DNA of 64,000 bases from Actinomyces sp. Marseille-P3109 (GTDB taxonomy: Bacteria > Actinomycetota > Actinomycetes > Actinomycetales > Actinomycetaceae). Shown piece after piece: positions 52,569 through 60,980 of the stretch. Location: NCBI RefSeq assembly GCF_900323545.1, contig NZ_OOHN01000008.1:515941-579940 (forward strand), given 5' to 3'. Made by a program: the position numbers and the translations under genes. Every line of letters begins with the position of its first letter. Position 1 is the first letter of the stretch. Under the pieces are notes generated by a model. That model had not been told where the DNA came from and did not search any database. It was given only the letters and a program-made list of their open reading frames with translations.

Positions 52569-53546
52569 ATGCGAACGTCCCCGGTGCCTGCCTCGCCCTG
52601 CTTGCAGCAGACGGCGAGGTTATCCGATCTTCTGTCGTTGGGGCCGGTCGTTCTGGACGGGGCGATGGGCACCGAGCTGGACTCTCGTGGTGTCGACACC
52701 CGTCACGCGCTGTGGTCGGCGCTCGCACTTACCGCGGCACCCGAGACCGTGCGTGCGGTCCATTCCGACTACCTGGATGCTGGAGCCCGTGTCGTCACGA
52801 CCAACACCTATCAGGCGACGCTCCCGGCACTGCTGCGGGCCGGGCATGACGCGGCTGCCGCTCGGGAGATCATCGCGGCCGGGGTCCGCCTTGCCGATGA
52901 GGCCGCCCGTCGCTTCGAGGCGAAGCATCCTGAGACGCAGGTTCTCATTGCCGGAGGGCTGGGACCCTATGGCGCCTACCTGGCCGACGGCAGTGAGTAC
53001 ACCGGTGCTTACGACGTCGGTATCCCTGAGGACTCCGGCTTCCGGGAGGTCCACCGGCCTCGCATCGAGGTGCTGGCTGAGGAGGGAGTCGATCTGTTCG
53101 CCCTGGAGACCATCCCGCGTCTGGACGAGGCGCAGGCACTCGTCGCCATGGTGAAGGACCTCACTCCCCAGGCCGAGTGCTGGGTCTCCTTCCAGGTGCG
53201 GTCCGACGGCGCTCATCTGGCCGGCGGACACCCACTCGCCGAGGCGGCCGGCTGGGCCGAGGGGGAGGAGACGGTCGTCGCCGTCGGCGTTAACTGTGTG
53301 GCCCCCGACGTCGTCGGCCGGGCGCTTCCCGTGCTGCGTGCGGCCACCGCCAAGCCACTGGTGGCCTATCCCAATGCCGGTGATCTCTACGACCCGGTGA
53401 CCAAGACCTGGCAGTCCGCAGGCGAAGGGATCGGAATCCCGGAGCTGGCGCCCTCCTGGATCGCCGCCGGGGCCCGGCTCGTCGGCGGCTGCTGCCGCAC
53501 CCGTCCGGCCCAGATCCGCGAGCTCGCCCACGCGGTCTGTCCGTAG
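52569..53546 (+). CDS. mmuM: Homocysteine S-methyltransferase
   Basis: 325 residues from ATG 52569. VVLDGAMGTELDSRGVD at the start; zinc cysteines in VGVNCVAPDVVG and VGGCCRTRPAQI, the family's pattern. It moves a methyl group from S-methylmethionine or AdoMet to homocysteine, giving methionine. Confidence 0.92.
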   Translation: MRTSPVPASPCLQQTARLSDLLSLGPVVLDGAMGTELDSRGVDTRHALWSALALTAAPETVRAVHSDYLDAGARVVTTNTYQATLPALLRAGHDAAAAREIIAAGVRLADEAARRFEAKHPETQVLIAGGLGPYGAYLADGSEYTGAYDVGIPEDSGFREVHRPRIEVLAEEGVDLFALETIPRLDEAQALVAMVKDLTPQAECWVSFQVRSDGAHLAGGHPLAEAAGWAEGEETVVAVGVNCVAPDVVGRALPVLRAATAKPLVAYPNAGDLYDPVTKTWQSAGEGIGIPELAPSWIAAGARLVGGCCRTRPAQIRELAHAVCP

Positions 53547-53601
53547 TCACGCAGCCCTTCGACGTCGAGCAGCCCGGTGAATCAGTCCGGTGGATGTCTT
53601 A

Positions 53602-53635
53602 CATGCCGTTACTCTAGCGCTAGAGTAACGGCATG
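53602..53635. promoter_or_regulatory. Perfect 34-bp palindrome overlapping the PadR start codon
   Basis: CATGCCGTTACTCTAGC and its exact complement meet without a spacer; the second half ends in the ATG of the PadR gene (53633-53635). No Shine-Dalgarno sequence lies before the ATG, so the mRNA may be leaderless. Strong candidate for autorepression. Confidence 0.8.
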
Positions 53636-54142
53636 CTTTCCGACGCCGACATCGTTGTCCTCTCGCTCCTTGCCGAGCAGTCTCGTCACGGCTACGACCT
53701 CGACCGGGTCATCGAGCAGCGCGGCTACCGGCAGTGGACCTCTTTGGCCTTCTCCTCCGTCTACTACGTCCTCAAACGCCTGGCGGAACGGGGGCTCGCC
53801 GAGCCCGACAATGGCCCCACGGGGCGCCGCACCGTCTTCCGTATCACCGACGCTGGGCGCCGTGAGCTGAGCGAGGCCGCCGGTGAGCGCGTCCTCACCC
53901 CGGCGCCGCCCACCGCGGGCGTGCTTCCGGCGCTCAACGCCTATGCCCGGCTCGACGACCCCGGGCTCATGGCCGCGCTGGTACGGCGCGCCGAGGCGCT
54001 CCAGGAGAGGCTCGATGAGCTGTGCCGGCTGCGCGCTCAGGTCGATGAGGAGCACGCCCTGGCCATCTTCGACTACGAGATCCTGCGCCAGGAAGCGGAT
54101 CTCACTTGGACCCGCACCCTTCTCGAGGAAAACAGACAATGA
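53633..54142 (+). CDS. PadR-family transcriptional regulator
   Basis: 169 residues. The winged helix is SLLAEQSRHGYDLDRVIEQR with FSSVYYVLKRLAERGLAEPD and the wing GRRTVFRITDAGRREL; the C-terminal half is a helical dimer arm (LVRRAEALQERLDELCRL). Usually a repressor that responds to toxic or phenolic compounds. It overlaps the next gene by four bases (ATGA). Confidence 0.92.
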   Translation: MLSDADIVVLSLLAEQSRHGYDLDRVIEQRGYRQWTSLAFSSVYYVLKRLAERGLAEPDNGPTGRRTVFRITDAGRRELSEAAGERVLTPAPPTAGVLPALNAYARLDDPGLMAALVRRAEALQERLDELCRLRAQVDEEHALAIFDYEILRQEADLTWTRTLLEENRQ

Positions 54143-54762
54143 TGAGGACTGATATCAAGAAGGAACACAAGGACCTGTACCAGCCGACAGCGGCCGACTT
54201 CACGGAGGTGGACGTGCCGGCCATGACCTACCTGGCCATTGACGGTCACGGCGACCCCAACACCTCACCCGCCTACGCCACCGCGATCCAGGCGCTGTAC
54301 GCAGGCGCCTACGCGATCCGCTCCGCCTTCAAGAAGCGCACCGGTGACGACTTCGTCGTCGGTCCCCTCGAGGGACTGTGGACGAGCGCCGACAACTCCG
54401 CCTTCGTCACCCGCGACAAGGGAGAGTGGGACTGGACCATGATGATCCCTCTGCCTGACGCGGTCTCGTCGCAGGACATCGTCGACGGTCTTGGGCGAGC
54501 CGCGCGCAAGAAGCCCGAGCTTCCCATCGATGCTCTCAAGGAGCTCCCTCTGAGCGAGGGCAGGTCGCTGCAGATTCTCCACGTGGGCACCTACAACGAC
54601 GAGGCCCCCACCCTGGCCCGCCTCCACGACGAGGTCATGCCACGCCTCGGACTCACCTGGAACGGTCCCCATCACGAGATCTACCTCAGTGACCCCCGGC
54701 GAGTGGCGCCGGAGAAGATGAAGACCGTCCTGCGCCAGCCGGTGAGGCCCGAATCGGAATGA
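54139..54762 (+). CDS. GyrI-like small-molecule-binding protein
   Basis: 207 residues, GyrI/SbmC-like fold: DVPAMTYLAIDGHGDPNTSP, YAGAYAIRSAFKKRTGDDFV and LQILHVGTYNDEAPTLARLH. Related stand-alone proteins bind or hydrolyse toxic compounds. Coupled with the PadR gene, so both probably answer the same compound. Gene start uses ATG 54139. Confidence 0.85.
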   Translation: MMRTDIKKEHKDLYQPTAADFTEVDVPAMTYLAIDGHGDPNTSPAYATAIQALYAGAYAIRSAFKKRTGDDFVVGPLEGLWTSADNSAFVTRDKGEWDWTMMIPLPDAVSSQDIVDGLGRAARKKPELPIDALKELPLSEGRSLQILHVGTYNDEAPTLARLHDEVMPRLGLTWNGPHHEIYLSDPRRVAPEKMKTVLRQPVRPESE

Positions 54763-54798
54763 GCCGAGGTGAGCCACACTGGTTTGTGCCGTCGTGGC

Positions 54799-55101
54799 TC
54801 AAAAGGCCAGGAGCCTGAAGAGCAGCGCGAGCACGACGACGATGAGCACGGCGCGGACGAAACGAGGACCGAGCCATGTTGCCGTCCTGGCCCCAAGGTG
54901 GCCACCCAGCATATTCATGCCTCCCATGAAGAGGCCCAGTCGCCACTGGACGGTACCGGCCAGGGAGAACAGGAGCAGTGCTCCGGTGCTCGTCGCCAGG
55001 TTGACGGCATCGATCCAGCCCGCGAGCAGAGCCATCATGAGGAGAAGCGTCAGCATTCCCCCGGTCAGGTCTCCCAGCCCGGCAGGAGCAGTGAGGTCCA
55101 C
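54799..55101 (-). pseudogene. TauE/SafE-type permease remnant with internal deletion
   Basis: 100 residues from GTG 55101. The start LTLLLMMALLAGWIDAV is the first helix of TauE/SafE anion exporters, but where they continue with a Gly-rich loop the frame jumps to NLATSTGALLLFSLAGTVQW, which belongs to the later half (TNKLATSTGA-like). It then ends normally. Roughly 150 residues seem lost in frame. Probably non-functional, or a very small membrane protein. Follows the helicase stop by seven bases on the same strand. Confidence 0.6.
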
Positions 55102-55108
55102 GACCGTC

Positions 55109-57805
55109 TCAGCCCTGCGGCCCCACGGACAGCAGGTGGATGACCGCGCGCTTGTCCCTGTCGCACTCGGCCAGGTCCACCAGGGCCGTCAGGCGCCAGT
55201 CGTGGTCGCCGTCGGGGTCCTCCAGGACCTGGGTGGCCAGCCACACCTGCCTCCCGGAGGTCTCCAGGGCCTCGCGCAGGCGCTCACTGACCCCGGCGGC
55301 TGCCAGGGCCGTCTCATCGGGGGCCTCATCAAGCGGTGCCAGCGAGATCGCCCGGGCCGAGGTGTCCGTGCCGATCCAGTCGTACTCGTCCCAGTAGCGC
55401 CCCAGCGCCTCGTCCCAACGATCCTCACCCCAGCCGGAGGAGGCGTCCAGACGGCCCAGGGCCTCGACGTCGTCACGCGCCATGAGCTCAACGCGGCGGA
55501 ACATCTCCCGACGCACCGCCACCCGGAAGGCGTGACGGTTGCGGGTGAAGGCCACCGAGCCGTCCTCGCCCGCGCCGAAGGCCCGCTCCACCCCGGCCGA
55601 GTCGTCCGCACCGGGACGGTCCCCCTCCAGCAGGCCGGCGACCTCGCCCGCCCTGCCCGCCTGGGCCTGACCGAGCGCCTCCCACTCATCGAGCAGGGAG
55701 GAGTCGACGGCGCGCACGAGCGCCCCCAGCCAGTCGATGAGCTCGGTGACCTCGGGCGTGCGGTGCTCATCGGGCACGACCTGGCGCAGCGCCCGGTAGG
55801 CATCGGTGAGGTAGCGCAGCACCACGCCCTCGCTGCGCCCCAGCTCGTAGCGGGAGATGAGGTCGGAGAAGGTCATCGCGTTCTCCACCATCTCGCGCAC
55901 CACCGACTTCGGCGCCAGCTCGTGCTCGGCGATCCACGGGTTGGCCTGCTTGTACATCTCCAAGGCGGGGGTGAGCAGCTCGGCCAGAGGCTGGGGCCAG
56001 GTGATCTCCTCCAGGGCGGCCATACGCTCCTCGTAGTCCATCCCCTCGGCCTTCATCGCGGCGATCGCCTCGCCGCGGGCGGCGCGCTGCTGGGCGTAGA
56101 GCAGCGGGCGCGGGTCGTCCAGGGTGGCCTCGACGACGCTGACGACGTCGACCGTGTGCTCCGGGGCCTCCACGTTCAGCAGGTCCATGGCCGCCAGGGC
56201 GAAGGGTGCCAGGGGCTGGTTGAGGGCGAAGTCGGCCGGCAGGTCCACGGCCAGGCGGAGCCGAGGGCGCCCGTCGGCGGCGGCCTGGGCGCTGGAGACG
56301 TGCGTGAGGACGCCCGCCGTGCGCAGGGACAGGTAGATCTCCAGGGCGCGGCGCACGTGCCGGCGCCGCTGGGCCTCGGGCTCGTGGGCGCGCTCCAGCA
56401 GATCGGCCATCGCCGCCACCGGGTCGCCGGTACGTTCCATGAGGTTCAGCACCATGGTGGTGGTGACCTGGAACTGGCTGGTCAGCGTCTCCGGGGCCGC
56501 ATCGCGCAGCCGCTCGAAGGTCTTGTCCGTCCAGTTGACGCGCCCCTCGGGGGCCTTCTTGCGCACGATCTTGCGGCGCTTGCGCTCGTCGTCGCCGGCC
56601 TTGGCCAGCGCCTTGGCGTTCTCGATGACGTGCTCGGGGGCCTGGACGACGACGTAGCCGCGGGTGTCGAAGCCGGCGCGCCCGGCCCGTCCGGCGATCT
56701 GGTGGAACTCGCGCGCGGTGAGGTGGCGCTCCTTGGAACCGTCGAACTTCACCAGCGAGGTCATGACCACCGAGCGGATCGGCACGTTGATCCCCACCCC
56801 GAGCGTGTCCGTGCCGCAGATGACGGACAGCAGCCCTTCGCGGGCCAGGCGCTCCACCAGTCGCCGGTATCGTGGCAGCATGCCCGCGTGGTGCACGCCG
56901 ATCCCGGCGCGCAGCAGTCGTGAGAGCGTGGCCCCGAAACCGCCGCCGAAGCGGAAGTCGCCCAGCGCCCGCACCACCTCCGCCTTGCGGGACTTGGGCA
57001 CCAGGTCGACGCTCAGCAGGGAGGTCGCCCGCTCCACCGCCTCCTTCTGGGAGAAGTGGACGACGTAGACCGGAGCCTTGTCCTGCCCCACCAGGCGCTG
57101 AAGCAGCTCACCGATCGGCTCGACGACGTACTCCATCTCCAGGGGAACTGGCCGAACGGCGTCGTCGACGACGGCGACCTCGCGGCCCGTGCGCTCGCGC
57201 AGGTCCCGAACGAAGAATGAGACATCGCCCAGCGTCGCCGACAGCAGCACCATCTGCGCCTGGGGCAGCTCCAGGAGGGGGACCTGCCAGGCCCAGCCGC
57301 GCTGAGGGTCCGCGTAGTAGTGGAACTCGTCCATGACGACGCAGTCCACGTCCATGTCCTCGCCCTCGCGCAGGGACTGGTTGGCCAGGATCTCCGCGGT
57401 GCAGCAGATGATCGGGGCGGCGGCGTTGATGGAGGTGTCCCCGGTGACCATGCCGACGTTGTCGGCCCCGAACAGGCGCACCAGCTCGAAGAACTTCTCA
57501 CTGACCAGGGCCTTGAGGGGGGCCGTGTAGTAGGAGCGACCCCCACGGGCCAGCGAGACGGTGTGGGCGGCCAACGCGATCATCGACTTGCCCGAACCTG
57601 TCGGTGTGGCGGCGATGACGTGGCGGCCCTCAAGAATCTCCGACAGCGCCTCGTCCTGGTGCGGGTAGAGCGGGCGGCCCGTCGTCTCCGCCCAGTCCGA
57701 GAATGCCAGGTAGACCTCCTCGGGCTCGGGGACGCGCTCAGGATCGTCAGCCGGGATGAGGGCGTCGAGCATCGCGTTGAGGGCCGGAGCAGTCTGGGTG
57801 GTCAC
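55109..57805 (-). CDS. Large SF2 helicase with DUF3516 (Ski2-like RNA helicase)
   Basis: 898 residues. Motif I ATPTGSGKSMIA (about residue 60), motif II VMDEFHYY, motif III LLSATLGD, motif V GVGINVPIRSVV and motif VI QIAGRAGRAGFDTRG place it with Ski2/Lhr helicases; the C-terminal 400 residues match the actinobacterial DUF3516 extension (YLSLRTAGVLTHVSSAQAAA onward). Likely RNA unwinding; target unknown. Confidence 0.9.
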   Translation of the reverse strand: MTTQTAPALNAMLDALIPADDPERVPEPEEVYLAFSDWAETTGRPLYPHQDEALSEILEGRHVIAATPTGSGKSMIALAAHTVSLARGGRSYYTAPLKALVSEKFFELVRLFGADNVGMVTGDTSINAAAPIICCTAEILANQSLREGEDMDVDCVVMDEFHYYADPQRGWAWQVPLLELPQAQMVLLSATLGDVSFFVRDLRERTGREVAVVDDAVRPVPLEMEYVVEPIGELLQRLVGQDKAPVYVVHFSQKEAVERATSLLSVDLVPKSRKAEVVRALGDFRFGGGFGATLSRLLRAGIGVHHAGMLPRYRRLVERLAREGLLSVICGTDTLGVGINVPIRSVVMTSLVKFDGSKERHLTAREFHQIAGRAGRAGFDTRGYVVVQAPEHVIENAKALAKAGDDERKRRKIVRKKAPEGRVNWTDKTFERLRDAAPETLTSQFQVTTTMVLNLMERTGDPVAAMADLLERAHEPEAQRRRHVRRALEIYLSLRTAGVLTHVSSAQAAADGRPRLRLAVDLPADFALNQPLAPFALAAMDLLNVEAPEHTVDVVSVVEATLDDPRPLLYAQQRAARGEAIAAMKAEGMDYEERMAALEEITWPQPLAELLTPALEMYKQANPWIAEHELAPKSVVREMVENAMTFSDLISRYELGRSEGVVLRYLTDAYRALRQVVPDEHRTPEVTELIDWLGALVRAVDSSLLDEWEALGQAQAGRAGEVAGLLEGDRPGADDSAGVERAFGAGEDGSVAFTRNRHAFRVAVRREMFRRVELMARDDVEALGRLDASSGWGEDRWDEALGRYWDEYDWIGTDTSARAISLAPLDEAPDETALAAAGVSERLREALETSGRQVWLATQVLEDPDGDHDWRLTALVDLAECDRDKRAVIHLLSVGPQG

Positions 57806-57976
57806 GGCGTCATCGTCTCACGGGGGCCGTATCGAACGGTCTGGGCTGGCTCGTGGGAGAGCCACAGAGACCGTGGCGCGTCCTGAGGAGCGACCGCACT
57901 ATGTTCCGGGTGCCGATTCATGAGAGCATGCGGGCCGTCCCCACCTGCTGCGACACCGTGAAAGGCCGAATCTCCC

Positions 57977-59524
57977 ATGGAAGCCCTCGCCGCTCAGCTT
58001 GAGGCAGTCTCGGACTGGATCACGCTCCACATCACCATGTGGGTGCTCGTCGGTACCGGGATTCTGCTGACCGTCCTCACTCGAGGTGTCCAGCTGCGTC
58101 GTCTGCCGGACATGCTCCACCAGGTGGCCGGATCACGTTCCGGCGCACAGGGAGGCATCTCCTCCTTCCAGGCCTTCACGATCTCCCTGGCCGCCCGTGT
58201 GGGCATCGGTAACGTCTTCGGGGTGGCTGCGGCCCTCATCCTGGGCGGTCCCGGCGCGATCTTCTGGATGTGGATCGTGGCCCTGGTCGGTATGGCCACC
58301 GCCTTCTTCGAGGCGACCCTGGCCCAGATGTTCAAGGTCCGCCACACCGACGGCTCCTTCCGCGGCGGCCCCGCCTACTACATGGCGCGAGGACTGCGCA
58401 GCCGGGCCCTGGGCGTCGTCTTCGCAGGGCTGACGATCTTCACCTGCGGCTTCTCCATCATCATGGTCCAGTCCAATGCCGTCGCCGGCGTCATCGGCCC
58501 AGGCTCTCCACTGAACCTGAGCCCCGTCGTTGCCGCCACGGTGCTGGTGGCGCTGTCCGCCCTCGTCATCCTCGGCGGGGTGCGGCGGGTCGCCCGCGTC
58601 ACCGAGTGGATGGCGCCGATCATGGCCCTGGTCTACGTGGTCATGGCCATCATCATCGTCGGCCTCCACATCAGCCAGCTCCCGGGCATCCTGGCCACCA
58701 TCGTGGGCTCGGCCTTCGGCCCCTATCCCTTCGCCGGAGGGGTGACCGGAGGCATCATCGCCGCCCTGACCAACGGAACCCGCCGCGGCCTGTTCTCCAA
58801 CGAGGCCGGACAGGGAACCGCGCCCTTCGCAGCCGCCACCGCGACCGTCGCTCACCCGGTCCAGCAGGGACTCATCCAGTCCCTCGGCGTGTTCGTCGAC
58901 ACCATCATCGTGTGCACCGCAACCGCCTTCATCATCCTGGTCTCCGGCGTCTACAGCCCCGCCCTCGTCGAGGCCGGCACCCTGACCCCCGACGCCGCGG
59001 GAACCTTGACCTCCGACGCCGTCGCCGCCACCCTCGGCGGCTGGACCGCCGTGCCCATGACCATCGTCATCTTCGTCCTGGCCTTCTCCTCCATCATCGC
59101 CGCGGCCACCTACTCCGAGGTCTCCATGACCTTCATCTCCGAGCGGCCCGCATGGCGATGGCTGCCCCGACTGGTCTCGGTGGCCTCCACCGGCCTGGGC
59201 GCGCTCGCCACCCTGACCGTTGTGTGGAACACCGTCGACATCACCATGGCCGTCATGACCCTGACCAACCTGGTCGCCCTCGTCTGGCTCGCCCGCTGGG
59301 GCGTGGGCGCCCTGAGGGACTGGGACGTCCAGCGCGCGGCGGGACGAACCGCCCCCCTGTTCGTCGGCGTGGGCAACCCGTACCTGCCCGGCGACCTCCC
59401 CGGAGACGTTTGGACCGCTGAGAGAGCCAGCCTGGCCGAGGCGGACGAGACCGCCGACAACGTTGTTCCTGCAGCCACCCCCGCCAGCAGCCAGCCGGCC
59501 GCCTCGACAGGAGCCGACGCATGA
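57977..59524 (+). CDS. Alanine/glycine:cation symporter, AGCS family, paralog 1
   Basis: 515 residues, about 11 membrane segments. Family signature GGISSFQAFTISLAARVGIG, Na+/substrate-site segment GGPGAIFWMWIVALVGMATA and RRGLFSNEAGQGTAPFAAAT. Imports alanine or glycine with sodium. An Ala/Pro/Ser-rich cytoplasmic tail of about 40 residues ends it. Its stop overlaps the next start (ATGA). First of four paralogs in a row. Confidence 0.93.
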   Translation: MEALAAQLEAVSDWITLHITMWVLVGTGILLTVLTRGVQLRRLPDMLHQVAGSRSGAQGGISSFQAFTISLAARVGIGNVFGVAAALILGGPGAIFWMWIVALVGMATAFFEATLAQMFKVRHTDGSFRGGPAYYMARGLRSRALGVVFAGLTIFTCGFSIIMVQSNAVAGVIGPGSPLNLSPVVAATVLVALSALVILGGVRRVARVTEWMAPIMALVYVVMAIIIVGLHISQLPGILATIVGSAFGPYPFAGGVTGGIIAALTNGTRRGLFSNEAGQGTAPFAAATATVAHPVQQGLIQSLGVFVDTIIVCTATAFIILVSGVYSPALVEAGTLTPDAAGTLTSDAVAATLGGWTAVPMTIVIFVLAFSSIIAAATYSEVSMTFISERPAWRWLPRLVSVASTGLGALATLTVVWNTVDITMAVMTLTNLVALVWLARWGVGALRDWDVQRAAGRTAPLFVGVGNPYLPGDLPGDVWTAERASLAEADETADNVVPAATPASSQPAASTGADA

Positions 59525-60975
59525 ACCTCACCAGCATCGAGAGCCTGCTCAACTCCGTTGACGACTTCTTCTACACCTACCTCCTCGCCGCCCTCCTCAT
59601 CCTTGCCGGCGTCTACCTGGCTGCGCGCACCTCCCTGGTGCAGCTGCGCCACTTCGGTACCATGGTCAACTCGTTGTCCGGGTCGCGCTCAGGTGCACAA
59701 GGAGGCATCTCCTCCTTCCAGGCCTTCGCTGTGGGGTTGGCCGCACGCGTCGGCATCGGCAACATCGCCGGGGTTGCCCTGGCCGTCGTCGCCGGTGGTC
59801 CCGGTGCCCTGTTCTGGATGTGGGTCGTCGCCCTCATCGGCATGGCCACCAGCTTCGTGGAGTCCACGCTTGCGCAGATCTTCAAGGAGCGCGGCCGGGA
59901 CTTCACCTTCCGCGGGGGCCCGGCCTACTACATCAAGAACGGCTTGGGATCGGCCTTGTGGGGCAAGGTCTTCGCGGTCCTGTGCATCGTCTCGGTGGGA
60001 GTCACCGTGGTCATGGTGCAGACGAACTCACTGGCCGAGGTGATGACGGCCACTGTCCCCAGCCTGTCGGGCTGGATGGTCGGGGTGTTCCTCGTCCTGC
60101 TGACCGCTCCCGTGGTCCTGGGCGGAGTGCACCTCGTGGCCCGGGTCGCGGAGTGGCTGGCACCCATCATGGCGCTGGCCTACGTGCTGGTTGCCGTAGT
60201 CGTCATCGTCCTCCACATCAACAGGCTGCCGGAGGTCCTCGTCAGCATCCTCCAGGGGGCCTTCGGCCTCAATGAGGCTCTGTTCGGTACCGCAGGAGGA
60301 GTCGTCGCGGCGCTGCTCAACGGGGTGCGCCGTGGCCTGTTCTCCAACGAGGCCGGTCTGGGAACCGTCCCCAACGCCGCCGGTACCGCCACGGTCGCAC
60401 ACCCCGTGAGACAGGGACTCATCCAGTCCTTCGGCGTGTTCGTCGACACGATCCTCGTGTGCACGGCCACCGGCCTGCTCATCCTGCTGGCCACCGACAC
60501 CTACCGCCCCGGCGACAGCTCCTTGGTCGGGGCGATCCTCACCCAGCAGGCCGTCGCCGAGCACCTGGGCTCCTGGACCACCTGGCCCATGGTGATCCTC
60601 ATCTTCGTCCTGGTCTTCTCCACGGTGCTGGGCTGCTACTCCTACGCGCAGGTCAACGTCAACTTCCTGGGAGGGGAGCGCCGGGCCGAGCAGGTCTTCG
60701 GGATCATCCTGACCGCCGCAGCCTTCGGCGGCACCGTCCTGACCCTGCCCGTCGTGTGGGCCCTGTCCGACATCGCCCTGGGACTGCTGGGCGTCCTCAA
60801 CCTCGTCGTCGTGATCCGGCTCGCCCCGTGGGTCATCGGGGCCCTGCGTGACTTCGAGGCCCAGCGCGCTCAGGGCCTCACCGAGCCGTCCTTCGTGGGT
60901 CACGGTAACGCCCTCCTTCCCGGAGACGTGGTCCCCGGGGTCTGGGAGCCCGACGACGCAGCGAGGCGGGGGTGA
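59521..60975 (+). CDS. Alanine/glycine:cation symporter, AGCS family, paralog 2
   Basis: 484 residues with GGISSFQAFAVGLAARVGIG, GGPGALFWMWVVALIGMATS and RRGLFSNEAGLGTVPNAAGT. The overlapping start and stop with both neighbours mean one transcript and coupled translation. Differs from paralog 1 along the loops and in the tail, so the genes are not a recent copy. Confidence 0.93.
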   Translation: MNLTSIESLLNSVDDFFYTYLLAALLILAGVYLAARTSLVQLRHFGTMVNSLSGSRSGAQGGISSFQAFAVGLAARVGIGNIAGVALAVVAGGPGALFWMWVVALIGMATSFVESTLAQIFKERGRDFTFRGGPAYYIKNGLGSALWGKVFAVLCIVSVGVTVVMVQTNSLAEVMTATVPSLSGWMVGVFLVLLTAPVVLGGVHLVARVAEWLAPIMALAYVLVAVVVIVLHINRLPEVLVSILQGAFGLNEALFGTAGGVVAALLNGVRRGLFSNEAGLGTVPNAAGTATVAHPVRQGLIQSFGVFVDTILVCTATGLLILLATDTYRPGDSSLVGAILTQQAVAEHLGSWTTWPMVILIFVLVFSTVLGCYSYAQVNVNFLGGERRAEQVFGIILTAAAFGGTVLTLPVVWALSDIALGLLGVLNLVVVIRLAPWVIGALRDFEAQRAQGLTEPSFVGHGNALLPGDVVPGVWEPDDAARRG

Positions 60976-60980
60976 TCGTG

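Noticed and set aside
57830-57976. Leader of the AGCS genes has GGGAGAG and GAGGAGCGACC words like a glycine riboswitch
   Set aside because: The conserved CTCAGG segment that closes the glycine aptamer is absent and no second aptamer or expression platform is visible.
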